A DNA stretch of 64,000 bases from JALOAD01 sp023228995 [NCBI: Candidatus Muiribacterium halophilum] (GTDB lineage Bacteria > Muiribacteriota > Muiribacteriia > Muiribacteriales). Positions 1 through 8,864 of this stretch are shown here, in pieces. The stretch lies in NCBI GenBank assembly GCA_023228995.1, contig JALOAD010000005.1, positions 1 through 64,000 of the forward strand. The letters are read 5' to 3'. A program made the position numbers and the translations under genes. The notes below the pieces were generated by a model that saw only the letters and a list, made by a program, of their open reading frames with translations, did no database searches and had not been told where the DNA came from. Position 1 is the stretch's first letter. Each line of letters starts with the position of its first letter.

Positions 1-345
1 CTGAGGCATTGGACCATCTGCTGCTGATACAACAAGAATAGCTCCATCCATCTGAGCTGCTCCAGTTATCATATTTTTAATATAGTCAGCATGTCCAGGA
101 CAGTCAACATGAGCATAATGTCTGTTTACTGTCTGATATTCAACATGAGAAGTATTAATAGTTATACCTCTTGCTTTTTCTTCGGGTGCATTATCAATTT
201 CATCATAAGCTTTAATCTCACACCAGCCTTTTTTAGCCATAGCCATTGTAATAGCTGCTGTTAATGTTGTTTTACCATGATCAACGTGACCAATAGTACC
301 AATATTTACATGCGGTTTACTTCTATCAAATTTTTCCTTAGCCAT
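1..345 (-). CDS. tuf: Elongation factor Tu, N-terminal part (cut by window edge)
   Basis: GTPase that delivers aminoacyl-tRNA to the ribosome. The visible 115 codons, read from 345 down, begin [19 protein letters not shown] and contain the P-loop GHVDHGKTT, the switch I region ([13 protein letters not shown]) and the DCPGHADY G3 motif, all as in EF-Tu. The rest lies beyond position 1. The start is supported by AAGGGGG just upstream. It follows fusA in the usual str-operon order, but 387 bp away and with its own promoter (451-479), so it can be transcribed independently. Confidence 0.97.
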   Translation of the reverse strand, partial: MAKEKFDRSKPHVNIGTIGHVDHGKTTLTAAITMAMAKKGWCEIKAYDEIDNAPEEKARGITINTSHVEYQTVNRHYAHVDCPGHADYIKNMITGAAQMDGAILVVSAADGPMPQ

Positions 346-450
346 TTTTTCCCCCTTGGCTTCTATTTATATTTCTTTTCAAATCAGACCTTTTTCAACA
401 GACACGGTTCCGGGCGTATCTATTTTTTTACATATCCACTTAGTGTGAAG

Positions 451-479
451 ATTTTACCAGTACCCTTCCTAAATTGCAA
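451..479 (-). promoter_or_regulatory. tuf promoter (sigma-70 type)
   Basis: On the minus strand: -35 TTGCAA (474-479), exactly 17 bp, -10 TAAAAT (451-456) preceded by TGG. The stretch TACTGGTAAAATC is shared with the rpsL promoter at 3775-3803, which supports both calls. Predicted transcription starts around 444, about 100 nt before the tuf ATG. Confidence 0.75.
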
Positions 480-676
480 ATTATTTTTTTGATTTTTTTT
501 TATTTTATACCTGAAACTATTTTTGAAAATTAAAATAATTAAAAATATATGATATAAACTGACTTTTAGAAAAAAGAATAAAGCAAGAACCTAATATGTA
601 AAACAAAAAGGTGACCGGTAGTTAAAAATTTAAGTAGCAACAAAAAACTCATTTGTAGTGTTTAAAGCGTTTAACC

Positions 677-715
677 ATTTCGCTATTTCACTACTTCGCT
701 ACTTCACTATTTTGC
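677..715. repeat. 8-bp-period repeat array (TTCRCTAY type)
   Basis: Five successive octamers, ATTTCGCT ATTTCACT ACTTCGCT ACTTCACT and a truncated ATTTTGC, directly downstream of the fusA stop. The complementary form (GYGAARTA) occurs in intergenic elements near 15.65, 18.73, 19.93 and 41.9 kb. Here only one arm is visible. Confidence 0.7.
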
Positions 716-732
716 AAACAATATCACTTAAA

Positions 733-2814
733 CTAATAACATATCCCTTTTATTCTATTTATTATTTCAGTTTGAAGTTTTTCCGGCATTTTGTCAAATC
801 TATCTGTTTGCATTGTATACGAAGCTCTTCCTTGAGAAGAAGATCTAAGATCAGTTGCATAACCAAACATTTCACCAAGAGGAGCATGAGCATGTATTAT
901 TTGAAAATTATTTTCTCTTGCCATGCCTTCGATTTTTGCTCTTCTAGAATTAAGATCAGAAATAACATCACCTGTGTATTCATCAGGAGTTAAAACTTCT
1001 AATTTCATAACAGGTTCAAGCAGTGAAAACTCAGCTTTTTGACCAAGTTCTCTATAAGCTTGTGCTCCAGCCATTTTAAATGAAACATCATTTGATGAAA
1101 TCTCATCAAATTTCGCATCTAAAAGAACAGCTTTGTAATCGACACTCTCAAAACCTGCAAGAGGTCCATTTAACGAAGCATCTCTGATACCTTCCTCAAC
1201 TGCATTTACATATTCTTTTGGAAGTCTGCTTAGAGCAACTTTGTTTTCAAATACAATCCCTGAACCTGTATTACCAGGTATAAACTCGATTTTAACATAA
1301 GCAAACAGAGATTTCCCAGAAAAATCACGATTGTATTCTACTACAACAATTCCAGGTTCTGATAAAGTCTCTTTATAAGTAACTCTTGGTTTACCAATAT
1401 TAGCTTCAACTTTGAATTCTCTCAAAAGTCTATCTACTATTATTTCCAGATGCAATTCACCCATACCTTTTATAAGTAATTGACCAGTATTTTCATCGCA
1501 TTTCACTTTAAAAGTTGGGTCTTCGTCCTGAAGTTTATCTAGTGATTCAAGCATTTTTTTAGTATCGGCTTGAGTTTTAGGTTCAAGTACAATTGATATG
1601 ACTGTTTCTGGAAAATCCATTTTTTCCAGCACAATTTGACGGGATTTTTCGCAAATTGTATCACCTGTAAAAGTATCTTTTAGTCCGACCACAGCAACAA
1701 TTTCACCCGGACCACTCTCTTTTAGTTCTTCTCTAGATTCTGCATGCATACGCATTATTTTGGAAATTCTTTCATTAGTATTTCTTGTAGGATTAAAAAC
1801 ATTAGCTCCAACTTTAAGTTTACCAGAATAAATTCTAACATAAGTTAATCTTCCAATAAAAGAATCTGAAACAACTTTAAAAGCAAGTGCAGTCAAAGGT
1901 TCTGAAAAACTACATTTTCTTTCTTCCACTTCTTCTTTTCCAGGTTTTTTACCCTTTACTGGCAAAACTTCCAAAGGAGATGGCAGATAATCCACAATTC
2001 CATCAAGAAGCATCTGTATTCCTCGATTTTTAAGCGAAGTACCACATAAAACAGGATGAATATCCGCTGCAACAGTAGCTTTTCTTATAAGAGAAATAAT
2101 CTCTTCTTCAGTAAGCTCCTCTCCCTCAAGATATTTTTCCATAAGCTCTTCATCATATTCAGCAACTGAATCAATAAGTTTTTCTCTGTATTCAAAGGCC
2201 TGATCATATATAGACGACGGTATATCCAAATAGTCAAATTTCTCACCCAAATCATCAAAATACACAATATGTTTCATTTTAATTAGGTCGATGATTCCGG
2301 AAAAATCATCATCCTGAAAATAAGGGATATGTAAAAGAACAGGGTTCGCACCCAATTTTTCTTCCATTGCTTTTACAGCTTTGAAAAAATCTGCTCCGGT
2401 TCTATCCATTTTATTAATAAATGAAATTCTCGGAACATTATATCTATCCGCCTGACGCCAAACTGTTTCAGATTGTGGCTGCACACCGCCGACAGCACAG
2501 AAAACCGCTACAGCTCCGTCTAGTACACGCAGTGATCTTTCTACTTCAATAGTAAAATCTACATGACCCGGAGTATCAATAATATTAATTTGCGTGTCTT
2601 TCCAAAAACAGGTAGTAGCAGCAGAGGAAATTGTAATCCCTCTCTCCTGTTCTTGTACCATCCAGTCCATTGTAGCAGTACCTTCATGGACTTCTCCGAT
2701 TTTATGCACTTTCCCCGTATAATAGAGAATTCGTTCTGTAGTAGTGGTTTTTCCAGCATCAATATGTGCCATTATACCAATATTTCTAATTTTTTTTAAC
2801 GAATTCTCTGCCAT
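733..2814 (-). CDS. fusA: Elongation factor G
   Basis: Translocase GTPase of the ribosome, 693 aa, the normal length for the family. Starting at 2814 the protein begins [20 protein letters not shown] with P-loop [13 protein letters not shown], switch region [19 protein letters not shown] and NKMD motifs, followed by EF-G domains II-V. An upstream in-frame extension to 2925 would run into rpsG and lacks family similarity, so 2814 is chosen. AAGAGG precedes it, overlapping the rpsG stop region (13-bp gap). Third gene of the rpsL-rpsG-fusA transcript. Confidence 0.98.
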   Translation of the reverse strand: MAENSLKKIRNIGIMAHIDAGKTTTTERILYYTGKVHKIGEVHEGTATMDWMVQEQERGITISSAATTCFWKDTQINIIDTPGHVDFTIEVERSLRVLDGAVAVFCAVGGVQPQSETVWRQADRYNVPRISFINKMDRTGADFFKAVKAMEEKLGANPVLLHIPYFQDDDFSGIIDLIKMKHIVYFDDLGEKFDYLDIPSSIYDQAFEYREKLIDSVAEYDEELMEKYLEGEELTEEEIISLIRKATVAADIHPVLCGTSLKNRGIQMLLDGIVDYLPSPLEVLPVKGKKPGKEEVEERKCSFSEPLTALAFKVVSDSFIGRLTYVRIYSGKLKVGANVFNPTRNTNERISKIMRMHAESREELKESGPGEIVAVVGLKDTFTGDTICEKSRQIVLEKMDFPETVISIVLEPKTQADTKKMLESLDKLQDEDPTFKVKCDENTGQLLIKGMGELHLEIIVDRLLREFKVEANIGKPRVTYKETLSEPGIVVVEYNRDFSGKSLFAYVKIEFIPGNTGSGIVFENKVALSRLPKEYVNAVEEGIRDASLNGPLAGFESVDYKAVLLDAKFDEISSNDVSFKMAGAQAYRELGQKAEFSLLEPVMKLEVLTPDEYTGDVISDLNSRRAKIEGMARENNFQIIHAHAPLGEMFGYATDLRSSSQGRASYTMQTDRFDKMPEKLQTEIINRIKGICY

Positions 2815-2827
2815 TAATACAAACCTC

Positions 2828-3301
2828 TTAAAATTTTCCAAAATGAGCAAAAGCTTTGTTAGCTTCAGCCATTCTATGAGTATCTTCTCTTTTTTTGAAA
2901 GCAGCACCTTCGCCCTTAGCTGCATCCATCATTTCTTCAGCAAGTCTTTGGGACATAGGTTTGCCTGATTTCTTTTTAGAGTAAGAGATAAGCCATTTAA
3001 TAGCAGTATCTTCTCTTTTTTCTGGTGAAAGTTCGATAGGAACCTGATAAGTAGCTCCACCGATTCTTTTTGATTTAACCATAACTAATGGACCAACATT
3101 ATCCATAGCTTTAGTAAAAACTTCCATTGGTTCTTCGCCAGTTTTTGCTTTAATCTGTTCCATAGCACCATAGAAAATCTTTTCAGCTACGGATTTTTTT
3201 CCACTTCTCATAATATTGTTTACAAATCTAGTTACAATCTTATTTCCATAAAGAAGATCTGGTTCGTAAACTTTTTTTTCCGCTCTTTTCCTTCGTGGCA
3301 T
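2828..3301 (-). CDS. rpsG: 30S ribosomal protein S7
   Basis: Primary 16S rRNA-binding protein that nucleates the 30S head. The 157-aa protein starts [20 protein letters not shown] and carries the S7 features: [13 protein letters not shown], the [20 protein letters not shown] core and a C-terminal [13 protein letters not shown] segment. It begins 17 bp after rpsL with an AGGAGG-type site and sits in the conserved str order. S7 often regulates this operon by translational feedback in other bacteria. No such structure can be judged here. Confidence 0.98.
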   Translation of the reverse strand: MPRRKRAEKKVYEPDLLYGNKIVTRFVNNIMRSGKKSVAEKIFYGAMEQIKAKTGEEPMEVFTKAMDNVGPLVMVKSKRIGGATYQVPIELSPEKREDTAIKWLISYSKKKSGKPMSQRLAEEMMDAAKGEGAAFKKREDTHRMAEANKAFAHFGKF

Positions 3302-3318
3302 TAATTCCTCCTAAGCCC

Positions 3319-3693
3319 TTATTTTTTTGGAGCTTTTGTTCCATATTTTGATCTTGATTTTTTTCTGTCGTTAACACCAGCTGTATCCAATGCACCTCTA
3401 ACGATGTGATATCTCACACCAGGAAGATCTTTAACTCTACCGCCTCTAATAAGAACGATTGAGTTTTCCTGTAAATTGTGTCCTATACCAGGAATATAAG
3501 CTGATACTTCGTGACCGCTTGTAAGTCTTACTCTTGCAACTTTTCTCAATGCAGAGTTAGGTTTTTTTGGTGTAGCAGTATAAACTCTAGTACAAACTCC
3601 TCTTCTTGCAGGACAAGATTTAAGAGCAGGAGAGCTGTTCTTTTTCTTTATACTTTCTCTACCGTGCCTGATTAACTGATTAATTGTAGGCAT
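3319..3693 (-). CDS. rpsL: 30S ribosomal protein S12
   Basis: Decoding-centre protein, 124 aa as in E. coli. Start at 3693 gives [18 protein letters not shown] with CAGGAGGAAATGT directly upstream. A longer in-frame reading to 3753 is rejected because S12 always begins PTINQL. The conserved blocks [20 protein letters not shown] and IPGIGHNLQ are present. Lys after PKK and the second PNSALRK region match the streptomycin-sensitive form as far as can be read. First gene of the str operon, with promoter at 3775-3803. Confidence 0.98.
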   Translation of the reverse strand: MPTINQLIRHGRESIKKKNSSPALKSCPARRGVCTRVYTATPKKPNSALRKVARVRLTSGHEVSAYIPGIGHNLQENSIVLIRGGRVKDLPGVRYHIVRGALDTAGVNDRKKSRSKYGTKAPKK

Positions 3694-3774
3694 ACATTTC
3701 CTCCTGTTTTTTTTGGTAAAAACCATATATATACAAATAATACGTATATGCAATATACGCTTAAAAGTGTCATG

Positions 3775-3803
3775 ATTTTACCAGTAACCCACATTATTGT
3801 CAA
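3775..3803 (-). promoter_or_regulatory. rpsL (str operon) promoter
   Basis: Minus strand: consensus -35 TTGACA (3798-3803), 17-bp spacer ending in TGG, -10 TAAAAT (3775-3780). It nearly duplicates the tuf promoter sequence around the -10. The predicted leader is about 75 nt and ends in the GGAGGAA site of rpsL. Confidence 0.85.
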
Positions 3804-3922
3804 ATATTTCTTAACAAATTTATACCAGATAACAGATTGATAGTAATTTTGCTGAAGAGTGAGTGGTGAAAGCTGTGAGAAGTGAGTTGTGCGGGAATCC
3901 ATTTAATAAAACAGTTTCTCAT

Positions 3923-4639
3923 TTATGATAATTTCATTTCCAGTTTGTGTTTTATTTTCTGCCATTGGGGGATGAGTGTTGTTAATAGTTTGTAGAATTC
4001 TTTGCTGTGATTTGGGTGTATGAGATGGCACATTTCATGTGTTATTACATATTCTATACATTCTTTTGGTGCTTTTATGAGCTCAGGGTTGAGTAGTATT
4101 ATATAGGTTTTTGTAAGGCTTCCCCATCTTTTTGGCATTTTCCGTATTTTGTATTGTGGTTTTTCTATATTATATTTTTTTAGTTTACTATAGATTTTTT
4201 CTATTAATGGTTTGAAATGCTGATATGCTTTTTCTCTGTACCATTGTGTAAATATTTTCTTTACTTTTTCATTTGTGTTTTCTTTTGTATTTATTATGAA
4301 ATATCCTTTCTGAAGTTTTATACTGTTTTTTTCAGACTGTTTTATTTTCAGTCTGTATTGTTTTCCTAAATAAAGATGAGTTTCTCCTGATAAATAATAT
4401 CTTTTGGTCTCTCCAGGATTGAATTGTGTGAAATAATTTATCTGTTTTATTATCCATCTTGCTTTTTTAAGTATTTTCTTTTGTATCTGATATTCTTCCG
4501 CTTCCAATGGGACTTTCACTTCTATTGTTTTATCTGTCTTTACTGTTATTGCTATTGTTTTTCTCTTCATGAATACAACATTATATTCCAGATTTCTGTT
4601 TCCATATTTTATTATCTGTCTTTCAATTGAATTTATCAT
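3923..4639 (-). CDS. YgjP/DUF45-family zinc metallopeptidase
   Basis: 238 aa; SprT/WLM-like domain of the M48-related YgjP family, common as the last gene of type I restriction operons. Visible motifs: MPKRWGS (about 168-174), the zinc site HEMCH (201-205) and the third ligand region HPNHSKEFY (about 208-216). The start at 4639 overlaps the hsdR stop as TAATG, so translation is probably coupled to hsdR. Its role in restriction systems is not established. Peptidase activity is inferred from the metal motif only. Confidence 0.85.
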   Translation of the reverse strand: MINSIERQIIKYGNRNLEYNVVFMKRKTIAITVKTDKTIEVKVPLEAEEYQIQKKILKKARWIIKQINYFTQFNPGETKRYYLSGETHLYLGKQYRLKIKQSEKNSIKLQKGYFIINTKENTNEKVKKIFTQWYREKAYQHFKPLIEKIYSKLKKYNIEKPQYKIRKMPKRWGSLTKTYIILLNPELIKAPKECIEYVITHEMCHLIHPNHSKEFYKLLTTLIPQWQKIKHKLEMKLS

Positions 4640-7600
4640 TAATTGCTGTACCTGTGTCTTGCAAGTTTCATTGTTTCTTCAATTATACTGTCCATTATAT
4701 CTGTCTTGAGATCTATTCTGTGTTTTTCTTTTATCTCATCATAGAGATAATCATCTATTTCATTCATGACCTGTTTCTGTGCATCATTGTCCTGCCAGAA
4801 ATGTACTTTTTGATTATCCTTTATTATTCTGTTAATTGATATAGCTGCTTCACTGCATATTTTTTCCAGTGTCTGACCGTGGTATATGTATTTCTGAAAA
4901 TGCGGGAATAATATTCCATAGAATGCCATTGAATCTTCGCTGTCTTTAAGTTGATCAGGAACATCATCATGTATTTTGTTAACTACCTTATTTCTGATCT
5001 CTCCTACTTTTTCAAGATATTCAAGATCAGATATTCTCTGCTGTCTAAAATCATCTATGACTTTCTGAATAAGTTCTGAGAATTTTGCATAAAATGCAGG
5101 GTCTTCATCCCATTTTTCAGTTATTGTCTTATCTGTTGCATGTGCGATAGAGTCCGCTCTTGAAGCTGCGGATTTATCTTTACCATATATTCCTCTTCCA
5201 TCTTTTACTGCATCAAATTCAGTATTATCAAAGATATTCACAGGTTTATTAAGGATTTTCACTTCATCTGCCTGAATATGTGTATCAAGAAGTTTTTTTA
5301 TCTTATATTCATATTCTTTGAAATCAACCGCTTCAGCATATCTCCGTTTAACCGATTCTCTCAATGAACAGAATCTTTTTAAATCCAGTTTATAATTGTT
5401 TAATTCTCTATCAGAGATCTCATTAAGAAAGTTTTCTGATGAAAGTGCTATACTGAGAACTTTTGTATAATCTGAAAGTTTAGCATAGAAATCTTCTCTT
5501 TTTTCATTATCACCAAGAAGAAGTTCATATTCTTCCTCATCTTTTGAATTTTTAACAGTTTTGAAAATATCAAGTAATTCCGAATGTTTCTGCGGCAATC
5601 TGTCAATCTCGGTATGTATTGAATATAATGTTCCTTCAATATCATTCTGATCATAATTTTCAAACACATCATACATTGTAAGAGCTTTATCAAGTTCTCC
5701 GAGAATACTTACATAATCGACAATAAACCCGTATTCTTTTCCTTCATAAAGTCTGTTCACTCTTGCAATAGCCTGTAGAAGATTATGTTCTCTCAGCGTT
5801 CTACATATATAAAGCACAGTGTTTCTTGGTGCATCAAACCCAGTGAGAAGTTTATCTACTACAATAATTATCTCAGGTTCATCACCGTTTTTGAACTGAT
5901 TGATTATCTGTTTATTATATTCTGTCTCATCCCCAAATCTTCTCATCATCTTCTGCCAAAATTTAACAACATCATCATTACTTTCAGCATCAACCTCGTC
6001 ATAACCTTCTCTCATATCAGGAGAAGAAATCACAACATCAGAAGTCACCATTCCAATCTCATTAAGAAATCTGTTATATAAAATCGCAGTTACCTTATTA
6101 GGAGCAACAAGCTGAGCTTTAAAACCTGTTCCCTGCCAGTTAAGTCTGAAATGTTCACTAATATCAAAAGCTCTCATGTAGACAACCTGTTCAGTCTTAT
6201 TAAGCATTTCAGCTCTGGCATATTTTTTTTTGAGATCAGCTTTCTGTTCATCAGATAGACCCTGTGTATGCCTTTCAAACCACATATCAACAGCTTTATT
6301 ATTCTGAGTCATCTCAACATGTCTTCCCTCATAAAGCAGAGGCACAACAGCTTTATCTGAAACTGCCTGTTTAATTGAATAATGAGGCTCTATAATATTA
6401 CCGAACTTATGAAAATTATTCTTGTCAGCTTTAAGAAGAGGAGTTCCAGTAAAACCTAAATAACATGCATTAGGAAAAATCTGCCTCATCCTTGCTGAAA
6501 ATGTACCAAAATTTGTTCTATGACTTTCATCGACAAGAACAAAGATATCTTTTGAATTATCTGAATATTTATCAATAGAATACGCTTTCTCGAATTTATG
6601 AATAAGAGTTGTTATAATACCAGCCCTGCACTCTGAGACAAGCTCAAGAAGATTTCTCCCGGAAGTAGCTCTTCTTGCCTCAAGACCACAGGCAGTAAAA
6701 GTATTACCAAGCTGACGATCAAGATCATCTCTGTCAGTCACAAGTACAATCCTGGGATCTCTTATTTCAGGATCAAACACCAGATTTCTTGTAAGCATTA
6801 CCATAGTAAGAGATTTACCCGACCCCTGAGTATGCCAGATAATACCACCCTTTCTATTACCATCATTATTATACTGTTTAACTCTCTCAAGAGTTGACTT
6901 TATTACAAAATACTGCTGATAACGGGCAATCTTCTTTATACCACTATCATAGACAGTATATTTATAAGCAAGCTCAACAAGCCTTTCAGGACGACACAGG
7001 CAGAAAACAGCCTTATCCTGTTCAGTAACAAGACGATTTTCAACAATATCCGATTTTTTCATTTCAATAGTACCGCAAATACTATCAATAACACTACTAT
7101 CAACCGGAGAATTCACAAGATTATTCAGAATCTCATAATCACTACTATTATCATCAATCTCTTTCCATACACTCCAGAACTTTGAATTAGTACCAACAGT
7201 AGCATAAAGAGCTTTGTTCTTATTCACAGACATAACAAGCTGGACATAAGTAAAAAGCTTTGGAATATAATCCTCACCCTGATTTCTTATATTCTGGGAA
7301 ACACCATCCTCAACATCCATCCCAGGAGATTTACACTCAATAACACAGAAAGGAATACCATTAACAAAAAGAACAATATCAGGACGAGCAGTATCATTAC
7401 TCTTAGATCTTTCAACAACAAATTCAGCAGCAACATGAAAACAGTTCCTCTCAGGATTCTTCCAGTCAATATAATTAAAATTAAAACTCTTTGAATCACC
7501 CTCGACAATCTGCTGAAGAGAAGTACCAAGAGTAAGCAGATCATAAATATACTCATTAGTCTTAACAAGACCATTATATCGCACATTCTTTATCTTCTGA

Positions 7601-7833
7601 ATAGCAGACTGAATATTCTCCTCACTGAAAAGATAATCCCTGCCTTTATAAGTAATATTATTGATCTTCTTCAACTGATTACTCAGAATATTCTCCAGAA
7701 TAACATTAGAATATCTATTTTGTCTCTCCTTCATAATTTCACTTGAAGATAAAAACTCAAAACCAAGACTAACCAGAAGTTTCAAAACAGGAAACTGAGA
7801 AATATGCTTCTCATTTATCTTAAAATCATTCAT
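4639..7833 (-). CDS. hsdR: Type I restriction enzyme R subunit
   Basis: 1064-aa motor and nuclease subunit. The N-terminal PD-(D/E)xK nuclease site is visible as RPDIVLF (D152) and VIECKS (E166, K168). Superfamily 2 motor motifs follow: Walker A WHTQGSGKS (about 333-341), VTDRDDLDRQL, DESH (435-438) and FTGTP. The C-terminal half is helical, as in HsdR, for docking to the methylase core. The start at 7833 overlaps the end of the RhuM gene by 8 bp with GGAGGGG upstream. Last but one gene of the operon beginning at 14864. Confidence 0.96.
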   Translation of the reverse strand: MNDFKINEKHISQFPVLKLLVSLGFEFLSSSEIMKERQNRYSNVILENILSNQLKKINNITYKGRDYLFSEENIQSAIQKIKNVRYNGLVKTNEYIYDLLTLGTSLQQIVEGDSKSFNFNYIDWKNPERNCFHVAAEFVVERSKSNDTARPDIVLFVNGIPFCVIECKSPGMDVEDGVSQNIRNQGEDYIPKLFTYVQLVMSVNKNKALYATVGTNSKFWSVWKEIDDNSSDYEILNNLVNSPVDSSVIDSICGTIEMKKSDIVENRLVTEQDKAVFCLCRPERLVELAYKYTVYDSGIKKIARYQQYFVIKSTLERVKQYNNDGNRKGGIIWHTQGSGKSLTMVMLTRNLVFDPEIRDPRIVLVTDRDDLDRQLGNTFTACGLEARRATSGRNLLELVSECRAGIITTLIHKFEKAYSIDKYSDNSKDIFVLVDESHRTNFGTFSARMRQIFPNACYLGFTGTPLLKADKNNFHKFGNIIEPHYSIKQAVSDKAVVPLLYEGRHVEMTQNNKAVDMWFERHTQGLSDEQKADLKKKYARAEMLNKTEQVVYMRAFDISEHFRLNWQGTGFKAQLVAPNKVTAILYNRFLNEIGMVTSDVVISSPDMREGYDEVDAESNDDVVKFWQKMMRRFGDETEYNKQIINQFKNGDEPEIIIVVDKLLTGFDAPRNTVLYICRTLREHNLLQAIARVNRLYEGKEYGFIVDYVSILGELDKALTMYDVFENYDQNDIEGTLYSIHTEIDRLPQKHSELLDIFKTVKNSKDEEEYELLLGDNEKREDFYAKLSDYTKVLSIALSSENFLNEISDRELNNYKLDLKRFCSLRESVKRRYAEAVDFKEYEYKIKKLLDTHIQADEVKILNKPVNIFDNTEFDAVKDGRGIYGKDKSAASRADSIAHATDKTITEKWDEDPAFYAKFSELIQKVIDDFRQQRISDLEYLEKVGEIRNKVVNKIHDDVPDQLKDSEDSMAFYGILFPHFQKYIYHGQTLEKICSEAAISINRIIKDNQKVHFWQDNDAQKQVMNEIDDYLYDEIKEKHRIDLKTDIMDSIIEETMKLARHRYSN

Positions 7834-8848
7834 CCGCCCCTCCAGGAATCTTACCTTTCCGCAAACTCTTCAAATCATTTTCAAGTTCTTTCAAACTCTC
7901 TTTATACTGAATTTTTCTCTGACTATCTTTATACTTATCATACTCCCCGGAAGATTTCTCTAAAGCCAGTTTATGACTTATCTTACCCGCATGGTCAAGC
8001 AATTCTCTTCCATTAAGCTGAATAATAGAATCCAATCTATCAATCCAGTCTTTCATATACATAGGAGTATGCTGTTGAGCCATAGTCTCAGCAAAAGCAA
8101 GATACTGCTCAACAAGCAGACCAAGCAGTTTAATCTCATTTTCATCAAGATAATTCTTGGCAACACACACATCACTCTTTCTCACAGAAACACCTTTTTT
8201 ATCAAAAGACTGCATACCCAGAAGAGGTAAATTTGCATCAACCCTGTTATAAATCAATTCAGCCGCAGTCTGCTCACTAATAGCCCACAACAATTTATTC
8301 TGAACAATCTTAAAAAACTCAATAGTTTTTTCATCTTTAGCATCGTAATCGATACTAGTCTTATAAATATCCTTAATTTTCTGGTAAAAGAATCTTTCAG
8401 ATAAACGTATCTCACGAATACGCTCCTGCAATTCAGTGAAATAATTCATTGAATTACCGGATTTAAATCTATCATCATTTAAGGTAAAACCCTTTACAAT
8501 ATACTCTCTCAATCTCTGAGTAGCCCAGATACGAAACTTAGTGCCCTGATGAGATTTAACACGATAACCAACAGAAATAATCACATCAAGGTTGTAGAAC
8601 TCAATATTTCTTTTTACTTCTCTATTCCCCTCTTGACGAACTGTCAAGTATTTCTTAACAGTTGAATCAAAATCTAATTCACCTTCTTCAAAGATATTTT
8701 TAATATGCAAACTAATATTCTGTTTAGAAGTCTGGAACAACTCAACCATATGAGCTTGAGTCAGCCAAACTGTATCATCTTCAAGACGAACATCAATTTT
8801 TATCTGTCCATCAGCAGATTCATAAATAAGCAATTCAGAGTTGTTCAA
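7826..8848 (-). CDS. RhuM-family protein
   Basis: 340 aa, virulence RhuM (PF13310) family, a widespread accessory of type I restriction loci whose function is unknown. The N-terminal part has the family pattern VWLTQAHMVELFQTSKQNIS, resembling a phage-antirepressor/KilA-like DNA-binding fold, followed by the YNLDVIISVGYRVKS and FRIWATQRLREYIVKGF blocks. The start is TTG at 8848 with TAGGAGC six bases before it; no ATG nearby fits the family N-terminus. It overlaps hsdR by 8 bp. Its position suggests a modifier or regulator of the R subunit, which is inference. Confidence 0.85.
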   Translation of the reverse strand: MNNSELLIYESADGQIKIDVRLEDDTVWLTQAHMVELFQTSKQNISLHIKNIFEEGELDFDSTVKKYLTVRQEGNREVKRNIEFYNLDVIISVGYRVKSHQGTKFRIWATQRLREYIVKGFTLNDDRFKSGNSMNYFTELQERIREIRLSERFFYQKIKDIYKTSIDYDAKDEKTIEFFKIVQNKLLWAISEQTAAELIYNRVDANLPLLGMQSFDKKGVSVRKSDVCVAKNYLDENEIKLLGLLVEQYLAFAETMAQQHTPMYMKDWIDRLDSIIQLNGRELLDHAGKISHKLALEKSSGEYDKYKDSQRKIQYKESLKELENDLKSLRKGKIPGGADE

Positions 8849-8864
8849 AATAAGCTCCTAAAAT

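Larger units (their letters stand above)
346..732. other. fusA-tuf intergenic region
   Basis: A 387-bp gap with no credible gene on either strand. It holds the tuf promoter (451-479), a leader of about 100 nt to the tuf start, and at 677-715 a run of five 8-bp units (ATTTCGCT/ATTTCACT/ACTTCGCT/ACTTCACT type) belonging to the dispersed octamer family. The remainder is AT-rich and unremarkable. Confidence 0.7.

Noticed and set aside
7287-7586. Hydrophobic 99-codon frame inside hsdR
   Set aside because: Shadow frame of the hsdR coding sequence on the same strand; no ribosome site.
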